DNA of 64,000 bases from Incurvaria masculella (Eukaryota; Arthropoda; Insecta; Lepidoptera; Incurvariidae), in contig OX335647.2 of the NCBI GenBank assembly GCA_946894095.1, positions 23,330,001 through 23,394,000 of the forward strand, written 5' to 3'. Positions 44,706 through 55,629 of this stretch are shown here, piece after piece; position 1 is the stretch's first letter; every line of letters starts with the position of its first letter. A program made the translations under genes and the position numbers. The notes under the pieces were generated by a model. The model saw only the letters and a program-made list of their open reading frames with translations. It had not been told where the DNA came from and searched no databases.

Positions 44706-47700
44706 ATGGAAATTCAGCCATCCGATTCCAATAAGAATGCTGTGGATGAAATCACACACAGATGTGAGGTAATCGAGTCCAGGGCAGTGAAAGATGTAAG
44801 TTGGTAATTTCATTCCATCTGTAGCTCTAGATTTATCATTGCAAAAAAAATGGATAGAAAAAATAAATCAATTTAATATTCTCCCATATTTAAACTACGT
44901 GCTTACTGTCGTTATTATTCGTAAAATACATTTAATTTATTCTTTTGCACGCTAATGCGAATTCCCGCCATTTTTGATCATTAAAATTAAAAGTAGTTAC
45001 CTACTTACAGGTTTTTTTTTATTTGGTTTCTTCTTTCTTCACTATTTGCTTTTTTAGGCCCACACAAACATACTTCACAAATAAGGGTGATAATATCTTT
45101 CAGAACAAGAAGATTGCAGTTTTACAACAAATGATCCCCGAGATCACCAAAAATGGAAACACATTGAAGATGGAGGTAGACGCCGCACAACTGAGCTGGG
45201 ACAAAATAAGACAGGAAAGCGGTAAGAACCCTGATCTGTGTAGTCTTTCACTAGAAGTCAGATGGTTTTATGTCAGGGGTGCCGCCGAGAGGGGAATGGA
45301 GGGGCTGCTCCCCCCCCCCCCGGTCAATTCGAGCCAGCGGCGGGCGACGCCTCTGGATATGCCCGGCTAGATGCTGTCCTCACATTCCTCGGCGGCATTG
45401 AAGAGCATACTCATACCTAAACATTTTGGACCAATTTTAGCGAATAAAACGAGAGCCAAAGCCCGACGTCGCTTAGCTCGAAATAATTATTTCTAAATGT
45501 GACCAACCCGCATAACGCGTGAAACCGATTTTTTTATTGTCTTATTATTATTATTATTATTATGTTATTTATATCACTAGCAGCTTCAATCTGATGCGTG
45601 AATTTCATTTTTCCTGGAGTGCACTTGTATATTATAAAAAAATGGTATCTAATATAATCTAATCTAATAATCTAATATCTAATAAATATTATAAAGGGGA
45701 AAGTTTGTAATAATGGATGGATGGATGGATGGATGGATGGATATTTGTTACTCTTTCAAGTAAAAACTACTGAATGGATTTTAATGAAACTTTACAATAA
45801 TATAGCTTATACATCAGAATAACACATAGGCTACAATTTATAAAGATATTGTGCCCATGGGCTTTCGAACTTTCACGGGGCTGCGAAAACGATGCCGGTA
45901 GCGCTACTTCACACCAAGGGGAGCGGGGCCGGGGGCGGCGGCAGGAGCGGGTGCGGGGGCGGGGCGGGCGGTCCGCCGGGGGCGGGTGAGGGGGGGGACG
46001 TGAGGGCAGACGTCGTGACCGTTGTGTCCGTTTGGCGAATTTTCAAGGCACTAGCGATTTGTAAAACTTAGTACACGTACAGTTAACTACCCGGGAATTA
46101 GGATTGGCTAAATAGAATTCAGTTCCACTTGCGCTAAGATGTGGCTGTCATACAAACTGCAATGCTCTGCACGGCTCGGCTGGAGGGGGGGGGGGGGCAG
46201 CGGCAGCGCTTACTTTTAGTAACTGTACCGAAGTACGGCTTGGTATTTCCTGCAACTTTAGGACTACTTGGCATCACGCTAAATCGCCGGAGGAGCGACC
46301 AATAGAATAAAATCCTTGACAACCAATTACTCGATTTAGATGCGGATTGTATCTACGTCTAGCCTGATTCTACTAAAAACTTAGAGGCTACATAATATAA
46401 CGCTTCATTACCAGAAGGGTGAGTAGTGAGTGTTAAAGTCTTATAACTTGCGAACCACTTAACTGATTTATGTGCGTATTTTATCAATGTATAGCATCTC
46501 TGGGAGCAGTCAGGTTCGAGATGGGTTACTGTTTTCGATGTTGAGGCTGGCTGTGGGTTGGAGTCCACGCAAAACTTACCTACGTTACATGTTACTTACT
46601 AGGTAAGCGATGTAGCAGTGAAAGTGCAGAAAGGTTCTGGCGGCAAATGTTTTTTTTTTTAAATAGCCACCAAATGTCAACGACGCTCTAAATGGGCATT
46701 ATTGGATGTTTCTCATTAAATCATGCTATTTCGGCTCCGACGATCTTGATTAAATTTGGTACGTGGTTACATTGTTCTGGACCAGATAGACCCTATTTTG
46801 GACCAGTCATGTGGGCTACTTTTTATCCATGAGATAATTTAGCCGACACTAACCCGAGCGGAGCCGGGTACCGCAGCTAGTTACTAATATTACTTATCAT
46901 TCACATTCTATATTTGTTTTGATTTTATTTATTAGTTGTTGATTGATTATTATTATTATTGATTATTTGTTTATATATTTTTTTGCCTTTAAGAAATTGG
47001 GAAAAGTTAAACATGTTCTTCGCATGGAGGTGAGTAATTTCCTCACCTGCATGGTTCTTCGCTGAATGGGTACATAGTGTTAAGATCTTTGAAATGGTAT
47101 TAAAATACATATGAGTTAATATCAATATAAGCCGCAAAGTTGAAAATGAGATATATTTGAGACCTGACTTAAAAAAAAAATCCATGCATAAAATATAAAT
47201 TTCTGTAACATTTTTCTTTCTGTTTTGGTAGAACGTTAGCTGGAATTGTACATGTTTTTTTTTTCATGTTCTCAATCCATAGAGATCAGGAACTTAAGAA
47301 CGGCTCGTAAGCTATGCTCCCCATACAAACGTAGTTTACTAATCATTTGGAAACCGCTATTCCAATTGATTTGATATTTAATATCTAATATCAGGTAACA
47401 AATATCTGTGTCTGCACGCTTGACTTTTTTTGAAAAATCCAATCCGAATGAAATGAAAGCAAAAAGAAAATCTTCATACTAATTTAGTTTTCTCTGTGGT
47501 TTGACCCAGAATGCATTTACCGAAAAAACAAAGACATGCAGACACAGATATTTATAGCCTAATATTAAATACCAAATATCAAGTAAGTTGGAACAGTGAT
47601 TTTCAATTTATTAGTAAACTACGATTGTATGAGAGGCAAAAATTTCTGATGCTTACGGGGTGACCTTAACGCAATCAAACCATTCGCATTGGCTAGTATA

Positions 47701-50700
47701 ACCATCTGAACTGAATCTAAAAACATTTTACATTTTGTTTTTTGTTTTCTATGGAATAATAACCACGGCCAGCCTAGACGGCTTAAAACAGGCTACCGAG
47801 CAGAAAGGTGATATTGTCCTTGCTTCCGCGACATGTTTCAACAAGAGAAAATATTTTGATCAACTCGACTAACCAAGGCATTTTTTGTCAATGATTGTTC
47901 CCTAGTCAGACGACTCGACGTGGCGAGTGTCTGCACGTCTGCACTTTTGAAGCGGACAACATTTCGAAACTTTAACATTTACACAATTATTCACAGGTGA
48001 CTGTGAATCACTTCCGACCCCCCTCCCCCTCCCTCTGTGTATGTATTTAAATCTCACTCCCGTCGGGTGAGTCGATTGCGAGATATCATCCGCTATATAG
48101 AAAAAAGTTGGCTGATTTTTCAACATTGAGTTTGACGGTTTCTCATGCGAGAACTTCTTTTGTTCGCGCTCTGAGTAATCCCCCGGGCTCGCAGGTGAGC
48201 TGGAGGCGCGCGCGGACCCCGCCAGCAGGCGTGCGCCCGAGCGGCTGTGGGAGATGGTGGCGCAGCAGCAGAAAGTGAACGCCGCCATTCGCGCGGACAT
48301 CGCCGCCACCCGCAAGCGGATCTTGGACCACTCGTAAGCGTTTTTTTTAACCAGACACGAATGATACTTTTGAGATTACCGCGCCCGTTGAACATGTTTG
48401 AAAACTTACGGCTTTCACGCGGCGGGAGGAGACATTTTACGACGTTTCGAGCTGATCGGTTCGGTTAGTTCGGTTAGTCGGCTCCTGCGTACGAACGTGG
48501 CGGCTGCCTCCTTGACAACGGGCTGAACGATCAGTTCGAAACGTCGGAGAATGTCTCCTCCCGCCGCGGGACAAGCCGTAAATTTTCAAACAGACACGAA
48601 TGGCTCATGCCTCATGCATCGAGTGAGCGAGGATAGGAGTGACGACTGAAACGCATTCGTATAGCGGCAGCGTTGTCACTTTTCAGTGAAAATACATACA
48701 CTGACGGTAGCGCCGGCCAGTTCACTCTTTAATTCGCTTACTAGTGATGTTTTCAAATCAAATCAATTATCTTTATTGTTTCACATCACATGTCCACATA
48801 GAAACATTAAAGTCTAAAACATATGTACAAGCGCATCACCCTCGGGCCACAGTAGGAATTAGAATTTTCAAAGAAAACGTATTGTGTGTCGTGCTCATAA
48901 AGGGAAGGTCCTGCCATGGCACCAATTTTTTTCGGGAATGTGGTATCTTGGGCTAATATCATAACGGTAGTTGTGTGGTATTAGCCATCCATGTCAGGTT
49001 GCATAAAAAAAATGTCGGTCAAATTCCAATGTGTGGCCTCTAGGGTGCTGCCGTTGTACCATCGACGACCGAAGTCCAGTAGCACCCTACGGTCGGGTTT
49101 TTTTTATGTAACTGGACATGGATGGCTAATTCTAAACTGAACTTCAGAGCCCGTAGTCCCAGCTGTCACCTAAATTAGCGTTTACGGCAAACCGATCGAC
49201 TGGCGTTTTCAAATGTATGGAGAAATTCGTAAATACGTCGACGTTGCCGCTCAAGGGCGTCGCCAAGGGGGGGCAGGGAGGGGCAGCTGCCCCCCCCCCC
49301 CCTAGAGATTCTAAAAAAGTTGCCAAATATAATGCAACCAAAGTCCTAAGTCTTTGAGTTGATTTGCTTGAAGTTCAAGCCTTGAACAATCATTCCCGTA
49401 CGTCGAAACTCGAATGAATTCACCAATGAGAATGAGAAAAGTATGAATTGTAGTTGACGTTTTTACGGAACTTCGAAGATCCGTAAACGCCAGTTTAGGT
49501 GACAACTGGGACTAGCAGCTCTGATATTCACACCTATGCTTATAAACATAGATGTGGGTAGCCGCCGTCACCGCTCCACACCAGTGCACTCAATCCGCTA
49601 ATGTTGAATCACCAACATGAATGATAACGTTGAAGACACAAACCCGAACGGACTTTATTATTATCATTTGAAGTTGGGTTGTGAGTTTTTAGACCGATGT
49701 CACTGCGACCTTTACAGACCTATTGTGACTTTTCCCTTCTCACATATCAACCTCAATTCCTGCCTCCTTCAGGAAGTGCAGGATTTTTTGAGGTGTGATG
49801 ACGATCAACCTCATCCTGTGCAGGTGTTCATGAAGGTTACAGTGGCCTGTTAGAGTTTTGGTAATTACTCTGGACGGACTTTACTCTACAGTCTAGATAT
49901 TAGGGGAACCTTACGTTTTACATGGGTTCCGAACCATTGACTGAACCGCATTATCAACCAATTAAATTATTTCTATATAATGGTCATAATAGAGGGCTCA
50001 GTCCAGACACTATATCATACAGAAGTAAAAAAGTTGTTCTACACAGGAACATGATGGCAAAACGAATGCACGAGATTCGCAAGCGCTTCGAAGACTTCGC
50101 CAAGGAAAACGTAAGCACCGACATACATACATACATACATATCTATACATTTTATAGATACATTTTATTTTATAGACATTTGATAGAGATTTCACGACAT
50201 TGAATTTTTTTTTTAATTTAATTAAATTTTAGATCCTGACGAAAATATTCCGGAGCAACGTTTGTTTAATCAATTTTACGGTTTTCCGTAGAAAAACTCG
50301 CTTTGAAAATCGCTATAAAAGCGGTTTTCTAGGCTCAGGATTCCTGATTCTTGAACCCAGAACAATTAATAATTTAGTTACACTAAACCGAAAGAACTGG
50401 AGGTTCCCGTTGGCACTGCGCGATAATCGATGGTTTTGACTGTTGCTTTTACAATATTACACGATTAAGTATAGGATGTACGATAACATGCAGTATTAAA
50501 ATTTTAATAATTTTAAATAACAAAAATGTGGTTCCGATATGTGAACAGACCGAGGAAGCGCTGCAGCGCCGGTTGGACTACGCGACCGAGAAGCTCGCGC
50601 GTCTCCGTCAGGAAAACTTACGCGAACGCGAGTCCAACGAGCGGCTGCTCGCGCGCCTGCTCAACCCCGCGCGGCTCACACCTCCCGCCCAGCCTTACAC

Positions 50701-52073
50701 CGAGCAACAACTACTGGACATCATGTACGTACATCTAGAGCAGCTCTTGTGTAATACTGCACAGGCGCGAGTGGGCGACGGAGTGACTCTCGCGTCTCCG
50801 ATAGAACTTCCAGGACGAAACCAACGACAGACAACTACTGAACAGTGTCTGCGTACATCTACAGCAGATCTTGTGCATGCTGCACAGGTGCGAGTGGGCG
50901 ACGGAGTGATTCTCGCGTCTCCGATATAATTTAACGCGAGAGACCAACGATAGACAACTACTGTACATTGTGTGCTTACATCTAGAGCAGGTATTGTGTT
51001 ATACTGGACAGGCGCGAGTGGGCGACGGAGTGACTCTCGCGTCTCCGATAGAACTTCCAGGACGAAACCAACGACAGACAACTACTGAACAGTGTCTGCG
51101 TACATCTACAGCAGATCTTGTGCATGCTGCACAGGTGCGAGTGGGCGACGGAGTGATTCTCGCGTCTCCGATATAATTTAACGCGAGAGACCAACGATAG
51201 ACAACTACTGTACATTGTGTGCTTACATCTAGAGCAGGTATTGTGTTATACTGGACAGGCGCGAGTGGGCGACGGAGTGACTCTCGCGTCTCCGATAGAA
51301 CTTCCAGGACGAAACCAACGACAGACAACTACTGAACAGTGTCTGCGTACATCTACAGCAGATCTTGTGCATGCTGCACAGGTGCGAGTGGGCGACGGAG
51401 TGATTCTCGCGTCTCCGATATAATTTAACGCGAGAGACCAACGATAGACAACTACTGTACATTGTGTGCTTACATCTAGAGCAGGTATTGTGTTATACTG
51501 GACAGGCGCGAGTGGGCGACGGAGTCTCTCGTGTCTCCGATAGAACTTCCAACAGGAAACCAACGACAGACAACTACTGAACATTGTGTGCGTACATCTA
51601 GCTAGAGCAGGCCCTATTCTGCCGCGCAGGTGCGAGCAAGCTACAAAGGAACGCTTGCGTCTCCACCAGGGCACCTGTACGTACAGGGTACGCCTGCTGG
51701 ACCACCCACGGTCAAGAACACAATCTTGTTTCTTTGTTTTTCAACGGATGGGGTTTCTTGTTTCAAGCTACTTTTTTCATGATTTACAACAGCATATCTG
51801 AACCAAAGAGCGATATATCATGTGGACATAAACTGCGCTGATTTTCTCCATTTCTTAGTTATAAAAATAGCAAAATAAACATCTACATACTAGATGTGTA
51901 AAATCCATTAGTGAGGACGATGCATGATGTCGATGCGCATGTGCAGAGGCCTGGAGGAGGTGGACGCGGTTCTGAAGGAGCTGCTGGAGAGAGAGAAGGT
52001 GGAACGTGCGCGCCTGCAGGCCACTAAGCCTGCCGCCGAGGACGACGGCGCCGGAGCGTCATGGGAGCACTAG
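44706..52073 (+). CDS. Small coiled-coil protein, six exons, unidentified
   Basis: Exons 44706-44795, 45104-45221, 48195-48333, 50023-50110, 50549-50724 and 51947-52073 join in frame through GT-AG borders to 245 residues ending in TAG. The protein starts MEIQPSDSNKNAVDEITHRC and is almost entirely charged alpha-helix with heptad-like spacing: VLQQMIPEITKNGNTLKMEV, LWEMVAQQQKVNAAIRADIA, HRNMMAKRMHEIRKRFEDF, LQRRLDYATEKLARLRQENL and LEEVDAVLKELLEREKVERA. There is no signal peptide, membrane segment or enzyme motif. I do not recognise the family; a structural or scaffold role (for example in a kinetochore, centrosome or vesicle-tether complex) would fit a small coiled coil but is only a guess. 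Exon joins are supported by unbroken phase across all five introns. A 247-bp tandem repeat follows the exon 5 donor. Confidence 0.75.
45678..46880 (+). mobile_element. Helitron-like non-autonomous element in intron 2
   Basis: The left end resembles the family's ATATTATAAAGGGGAAAG start, followed by a GGAT microsatellite (45716-45742) and TCAAGTAAAAACTACTGAA. The right end has a GC hairpin (CCCG at 46853, CGGG at 46865) and stops in CTAG followed by T, which are Helitron 3' features. A very GC-rich patch lies at 45915-46005. No helicase is encoded. The left boundary is approximate. Confidence 0.65.
47298..47665 (-). repeat. Foldback MITE family F, copy D, TTAA-flanked
   Basis: A 368-bp copy oriented like copy C, between TTAA at 47294-47297 and 47666-47669, in intron 2 of the coiled-coil gene. 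Ends are GAACGGCTCGTAAGC and GCTTACGGGGTGACC. Confidence 0.88.
48390..48592. repeat. GC-rich foldback element
   Basis: Arms of about 65 bp: GCGGCGGGAGGAGACATT, GACGTTTCGAGCTGATCG on the left, mirrored by CGATCAGTTCGAAACGTCGG and AATGTCTCCTCCCGCCGCG on the right. The spacer contains GTTCGGTTAGTTCGGTTAG. It lies about 55 bp after the exon 3 donor of the coiled-coil gene. Confidence 0.8.
48888..49010 (+). repeat. tRNA-derived SINE family A, 3' fragment
   Basis: The last roughly 120 bp of family A, from GTGCTCATAAAGGGAAGG to the A tract after CAGGTTGCATAA. 5' truncated. Confidence 0.8.
49145..49523 (-). repeat. CAGAG-ended TIR MITE, copy 3
   Basis: A 379-bp copy of the 9331-9666 family with both ends (CAGAGCCCGTAGTCCCAG and GGACTAGCAGCTCTG). 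It is interrupted by unrelated sequence with a C tract near 49290-49300. Confidence 0.75.
50740..51560. repeat. 247-bp tandem repeat after the exon 5 donor
   Basis: About 3.3 copies of a 247-bp unit. Starts of the CATCTAGAGCAG segment at about 50974, 51221 and 51468 give the period. Each unit is itself two diverged roughly 123-bp halves, both with GCGAGTGGGCGACGGAGTGA and CTCGCGTCTCCGATA. Each half contains a near copy of the end of exon 5 (CAACTACTG followed by CGTACATCTA) where exon 5 reads CAACTACTGGACATCATG and continues into the intron. The repetitive ORFs over this region on both strands are products of the array. Confidence 0.92.
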
Positions 52074-53239
52074 CTCACTCATTACTCGCTACAGCCTCGA
52101 ACTGAGATCAGTGATTCTGCAGATTTACGCGATTTGTAGCTCAGTGGCAGGGTGTTTTTATTTTAATTTCGAACGTAACTATGGCACCACGGATGTAATA
52201 ATTAACCGGGCGCATAGTTTTACGTATTAGTGGGTATTATTTTGTTTTTTTTTGTTTCTATTTTTTCTTTCTTCCTTAAATATTTTTTCTTTTCTTAATT
52301 TTCTTAACTAGAATTAGCCTTAAAGTGGAGGTACCATTAATTAAACAAATATTTTAGTTCTACATTGGCTAATCCTTAAAGAAGTAGAAAACAATTTGTA
52401 TTTCCAGTCGCTTTTATTACGGAATTACATATGGAACAATAAATAAAACTTACATTTAATAAACTGATTTTAACTAGCTTTATGTAGTTTATTTTATACT
52501 AATTCTAGTCTAAGTTAACAGGTTTGCGCTGCATGTTAATCGCTCCATTGCGTGGTGATTTAAATACGATTTAATAAAAATCAAGTAATGTTATTTATCC
52601 TGCACAACTTAATCAACATAACTCAATAAAGGACTATGTGCCACCACCATCTCTTTTCGCTATTTGCAATTTCATTTCATCCCTAAATAAATAAACTAGC
52701 TTTACCTGCTATCAACAAACACATACTACAATACACATAATACAATATTTCTTTAAACTATGAATAATGCTTTCTTTATTCTGCGAGAATATTTTCAAAA
52801 TTAGCTTCACTCAACGGGTTAGTGAGTACCATAGACCTAGCATGCGCGCTATTTCTATGGTGAGTACACATACCCTACTTGGATAATATTTTAATAATCA
52901 TGTTAAACGGTAAACTCTCAAAAATGTGCCTAAGCTATCAAAGAATATGCTACGTCCTAGAAGGTAGCTGTACGTACTGTACTTTTCACCTCAAAGGACT
53001 CATGAATTGTATCTACGACTCCATATTGCATTTGACGTTTGCGTCTGAAGCCAAATTGATAGTTGAGAATTATCTTTATGTATAGTTTCCACTAGGTATA
53101 GGTTGAATTCTCGTCGCCGACAGACAGTGAAGAAAATCATTTACACCAATTTATTGCTGAATGTCCAGCCATACTTAGATGAATTCCATAGCGACAGTTT
53201 GGGTTAAAATAGTAAAAAAAATAGTTTTCTTATTCAATA
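52074..53239. other. 3' flank of the coiled-coil gene
   Basis: AT-rich, with AATAAA-like signals at about 52439 and 52560. No other gene recognised. Confidence 0.45.
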
Positions 53240-53533
53240 CTAGCAGCCCGTCCCCGCTTTGCACGGGCATAACGTCATTTAAAAAATATTATTTTGACAC
53301 AATGATACACAAATAAACCATTTTTACGTAGAGTTCCTACATTGAGATATTTGAAATAAAAAAGGGAAGACAAAAGACTGTCGATGAGGTCGCGTGCATA
53401 TTTTTTTGCAAATCGCAAAGAATAATATCAGTGATTGTGTGGTTCCGTAAAGCCATTGTGTCGTGTTTCCCGGCTTGCTCTGCCTATTTGTGTTTATTGG
53501 ATTTTCGTATCGCGTAAGTAGGGTGATGTTGTG

Positions 53534-55255
53534 ATGAATGAACCACCCGACCCGGACGACCCCGGCGGCCGCCATCATATGCCGCCGGGGTTCATTCTCG
53601 CTCAAGATGCATCTAGCGATAAGAGCGACAACCTTAATGATGCATTCCTAACCCCACCAGAGGCCAGCCATACCATTGAAATTCACAATTCATTCGATAG
53701 ATTGTCTGATAATGAAGGCATGGACTTTTCCGCCATAATTGGTAAAAGGAAACGAAAAATAAAAGAACATCAAAGAAAAAACAAAAGTAACAAACAAAAC
53801 TCTCAACTCAAAGTTAAGATTGATTCATCACAATCATCTTTTATCTCGTCAGATTGTGAACATGATGAAATAAAGCAGGCTCCCAATTCTCAGGTTATTG
53901 GGCCTCAAGCAGTCCTATCCAAACTAAACATATCCCAACAAGACCTATCCCAACAAGACATATCCCAACAAGACCTATCCAAACAAGACCTATCCCAACA
54001 AGATCTATCCCAACAAGGCCCATCCCGGATTTCCACGAATGATATCTCAACTCCAAATCATACCGAACTTTACCGGGACTTTGACAAAGCTCCTTTCTTA
54101 GTCCACGTCCAGAGGGTGGAATCAAATCCATCGGCTGGAGTTGTTCTGCATCCAGTTCATTTTGGTCAATTTTTAAAACGGAACTCATTCCAAGGTATCA
54201 TAGACGGTGGGGTAAAGAGTGTGGGACGAAATAGAGTAACCGTCACCTTCAAATCCGCCCAATATGCCAATCTATTCATACAAAATCATTATTTATCCGA
54301 AGCCAAATATAAGGCTTTTATTCCGTCATTTAATGTCACAAGAATTGGATTGGTGAAAGGAATTCCAATTGAATGGTCCGAAGAGGATCTTTTGAAAGAC
54401 ATTGAAATTCCTGGCGGAGGAAGAGTCCTCAAAGTCAGACGCTTAAATTTCAAAAAAATGGTCGATGGTTCCCCTATGTGGAAACCATCCCAAAGTGTGG
54501 TTGTAACTTTTGATGGTCAGAGTCTTCCTGATAAGATCCTATTAATGTATAATTCTATTCAAGTAGAACTTTACAAATATCCGACCATCCAATGCTTCAA
54601 TTGCTCAAGATATGGACATACCAAGACAATATGCCGTTCGCAGCCACGTTGTTATAAATGCGGAGAATTCCATTCAGCCAATGACTGCAACATCACAGAA
54701 GAAAATGCAAGCTGCCTTTACTGTGAAGGCAGACACTATGCAACAAGTAAAATTTGTCCGGAACAAAATAGACAAAAAAATATTAAACATAAAATGGCAG
54801 AAGAAGCTATTTCATATACGGAGGCTGCCAGTCAATTTAGGCCCTCTAAGCGGTCCTTTGCAGAGGTCACCTCCAGCGCTCCAGTCAATAAACCATCCAT
54901 TCCTACATACTCATACAAAAAAACATTCTTTTCGCAACCTCGAGCTCGCGCCCCTCTTCCTCAGGGGTACGATCGCAACGCTCATCAAGCCCTTCTTAAT
55001 GATTTCACTCCTCCAACATCTCATAATGGTTCGGTTTTTCGAACTCCTTTGTTGACACCCTCTTCTCCAATTATTTCAATGGACCTTAGTAACCCTGAAA
55101 ATGTTGACAAATTATTTTCTGCTTTTCTAAGTTTTATATCTTCCAATACTTTACCGTCCAACGCTGCTATTAATCATTCTCCAGACGCTTATAATGGGTT
55201 CAAACACTCCAGAATCCGCTCACCAGTGGGCTTACCTGACAAAATTAAAAAATAA
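53534..55255 (+). CDS. LINE ORF1 nucleic-acid-binding Gag-like protein
   Basis: A 573-residue protein that would coat element RNA in ribonucleoprotein particles. The first real ATG is at 53534; the frame is open from a GTG just before it. The N-terminal third is polar and disordered, with a basic Lys-rich patch (KRKRKIKEHQRKNKSNK) and then a tandem pentapeptide LSQQD/ISQQD/LSKQD (about residues 133-160), encoded by 15-bp repeats at 53925-54020. The middle region fits an RRM-like fold (FLVHVQRVES, then RVTVTFKSAQYANLFIQNHY). Three zinc knuckles follow (CFNCSRYGHTKTIC, CYKCGEFHSANDC, CLYCEGRHYATSKIC), the pattern of I and jockey ORF1 proteins. No frameshift or stop interrupts it. Confidence 0.92.
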   Translation: MNEPPDPDDPGGRHHMPPGFILAQDASSDKSDNLNDAFLTPPEASHTIEIHNSFDRLSDNEGMDFSAIIGKRKRKIKEHQRKNKSNKQNSQLKVKIDSSQSSFISSDCEHDEIKQAPNSQVIGPQAVLSKLNISQQDLSQQDISQQDLSKQDLSQQDLSQQGPSRISTNDISTPNHTELYRDFDKAPFLVHVQRVESNPSAGVVLHPVHFGQFLKRNSFQGIIDGGVKSVGRNRVTVTFKSAQYANLFIQNHYLSEAKYKAFIPSFNVTRIGLVKGIPIEWSEEDLLKDIEIPGGGRVLKVRRLNFKKMVDGSPMWKPSQSVVVTFDGQSLPDKILLMYNSIQVELYKYPTIQCFNCSRYGHTKTICRSQPRCYKCGEFHSANDCNITEENASCLYCEGRHYATSKICPEQNRQKNIKHKMAEEAISYTEAASQFRPSKRSFAEVTSSAPVNKPSIPTYSYKKTFFSQPRARAPLPQGYDRNAHQALLNDFTPPTSHNGSVFRTPLLTPSSPIISMDLSNPENVDKLFSAFLSFISSNTLPSNAAINHSPDAYNGFKHSRIRSPVGLPDKIKK

Positions 55256-55269
55256 CTTCTTATCCAATA

Positions 55270-55570
55270 TGAACTTTTCAATTTACACTTTAAATTTTAA
55301 TTTCTTCAACAATATTATTTTACTTATCCAAAAGACAATATATAAAAAATATTTCGGCATCCAAATTTATTACCTGCGTTGTAGCAGAATATTTGGCTCC
55401 AAAAATATATATCTGCGACCAGCAGATTTTTGTACCAATGTTTGGATTGTTTTAATAAAAAATCCTCTTTATGTCATTAAAAAAAGCTCTAGCAGATTTT
55501 TCGACCACAAAATTTATTACTGCATGGTAGCAGAACATTTGGCAAAAATTTTTTTTATCTGCAACTTAGC
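55270..55570 (+). other. LINE inter-ORF spacer with an internal repeat
   Basis: Between the two ORFs a segment of roughly 36 bp occurs twice: CAAATTTATTACCTGCG then TAGCAGAATATTTGGC near 55364, and CAAAATTTATTACTGCA then TAGCAGAACATTTGGC near 55508. The plus-strand frame through it (55194-55664) overlaps both ORFs and looks accidental. Confidence 0.6.
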
Positions 55571-55629
55571 TTTCTTTAATTTTTATAGGGTCAAGTTTGA
55601 ATGCATTCATCTCGCTTCATTTCATCAGA

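Noticed and set aside
50528..51674. Long repetitive ORFs on both strands containing RVGDGV and SVAHS-like repeats
   Set aside because: They are translations of the 247-bp tandem repeat in an intron. Only 50549-50724 is real exon.
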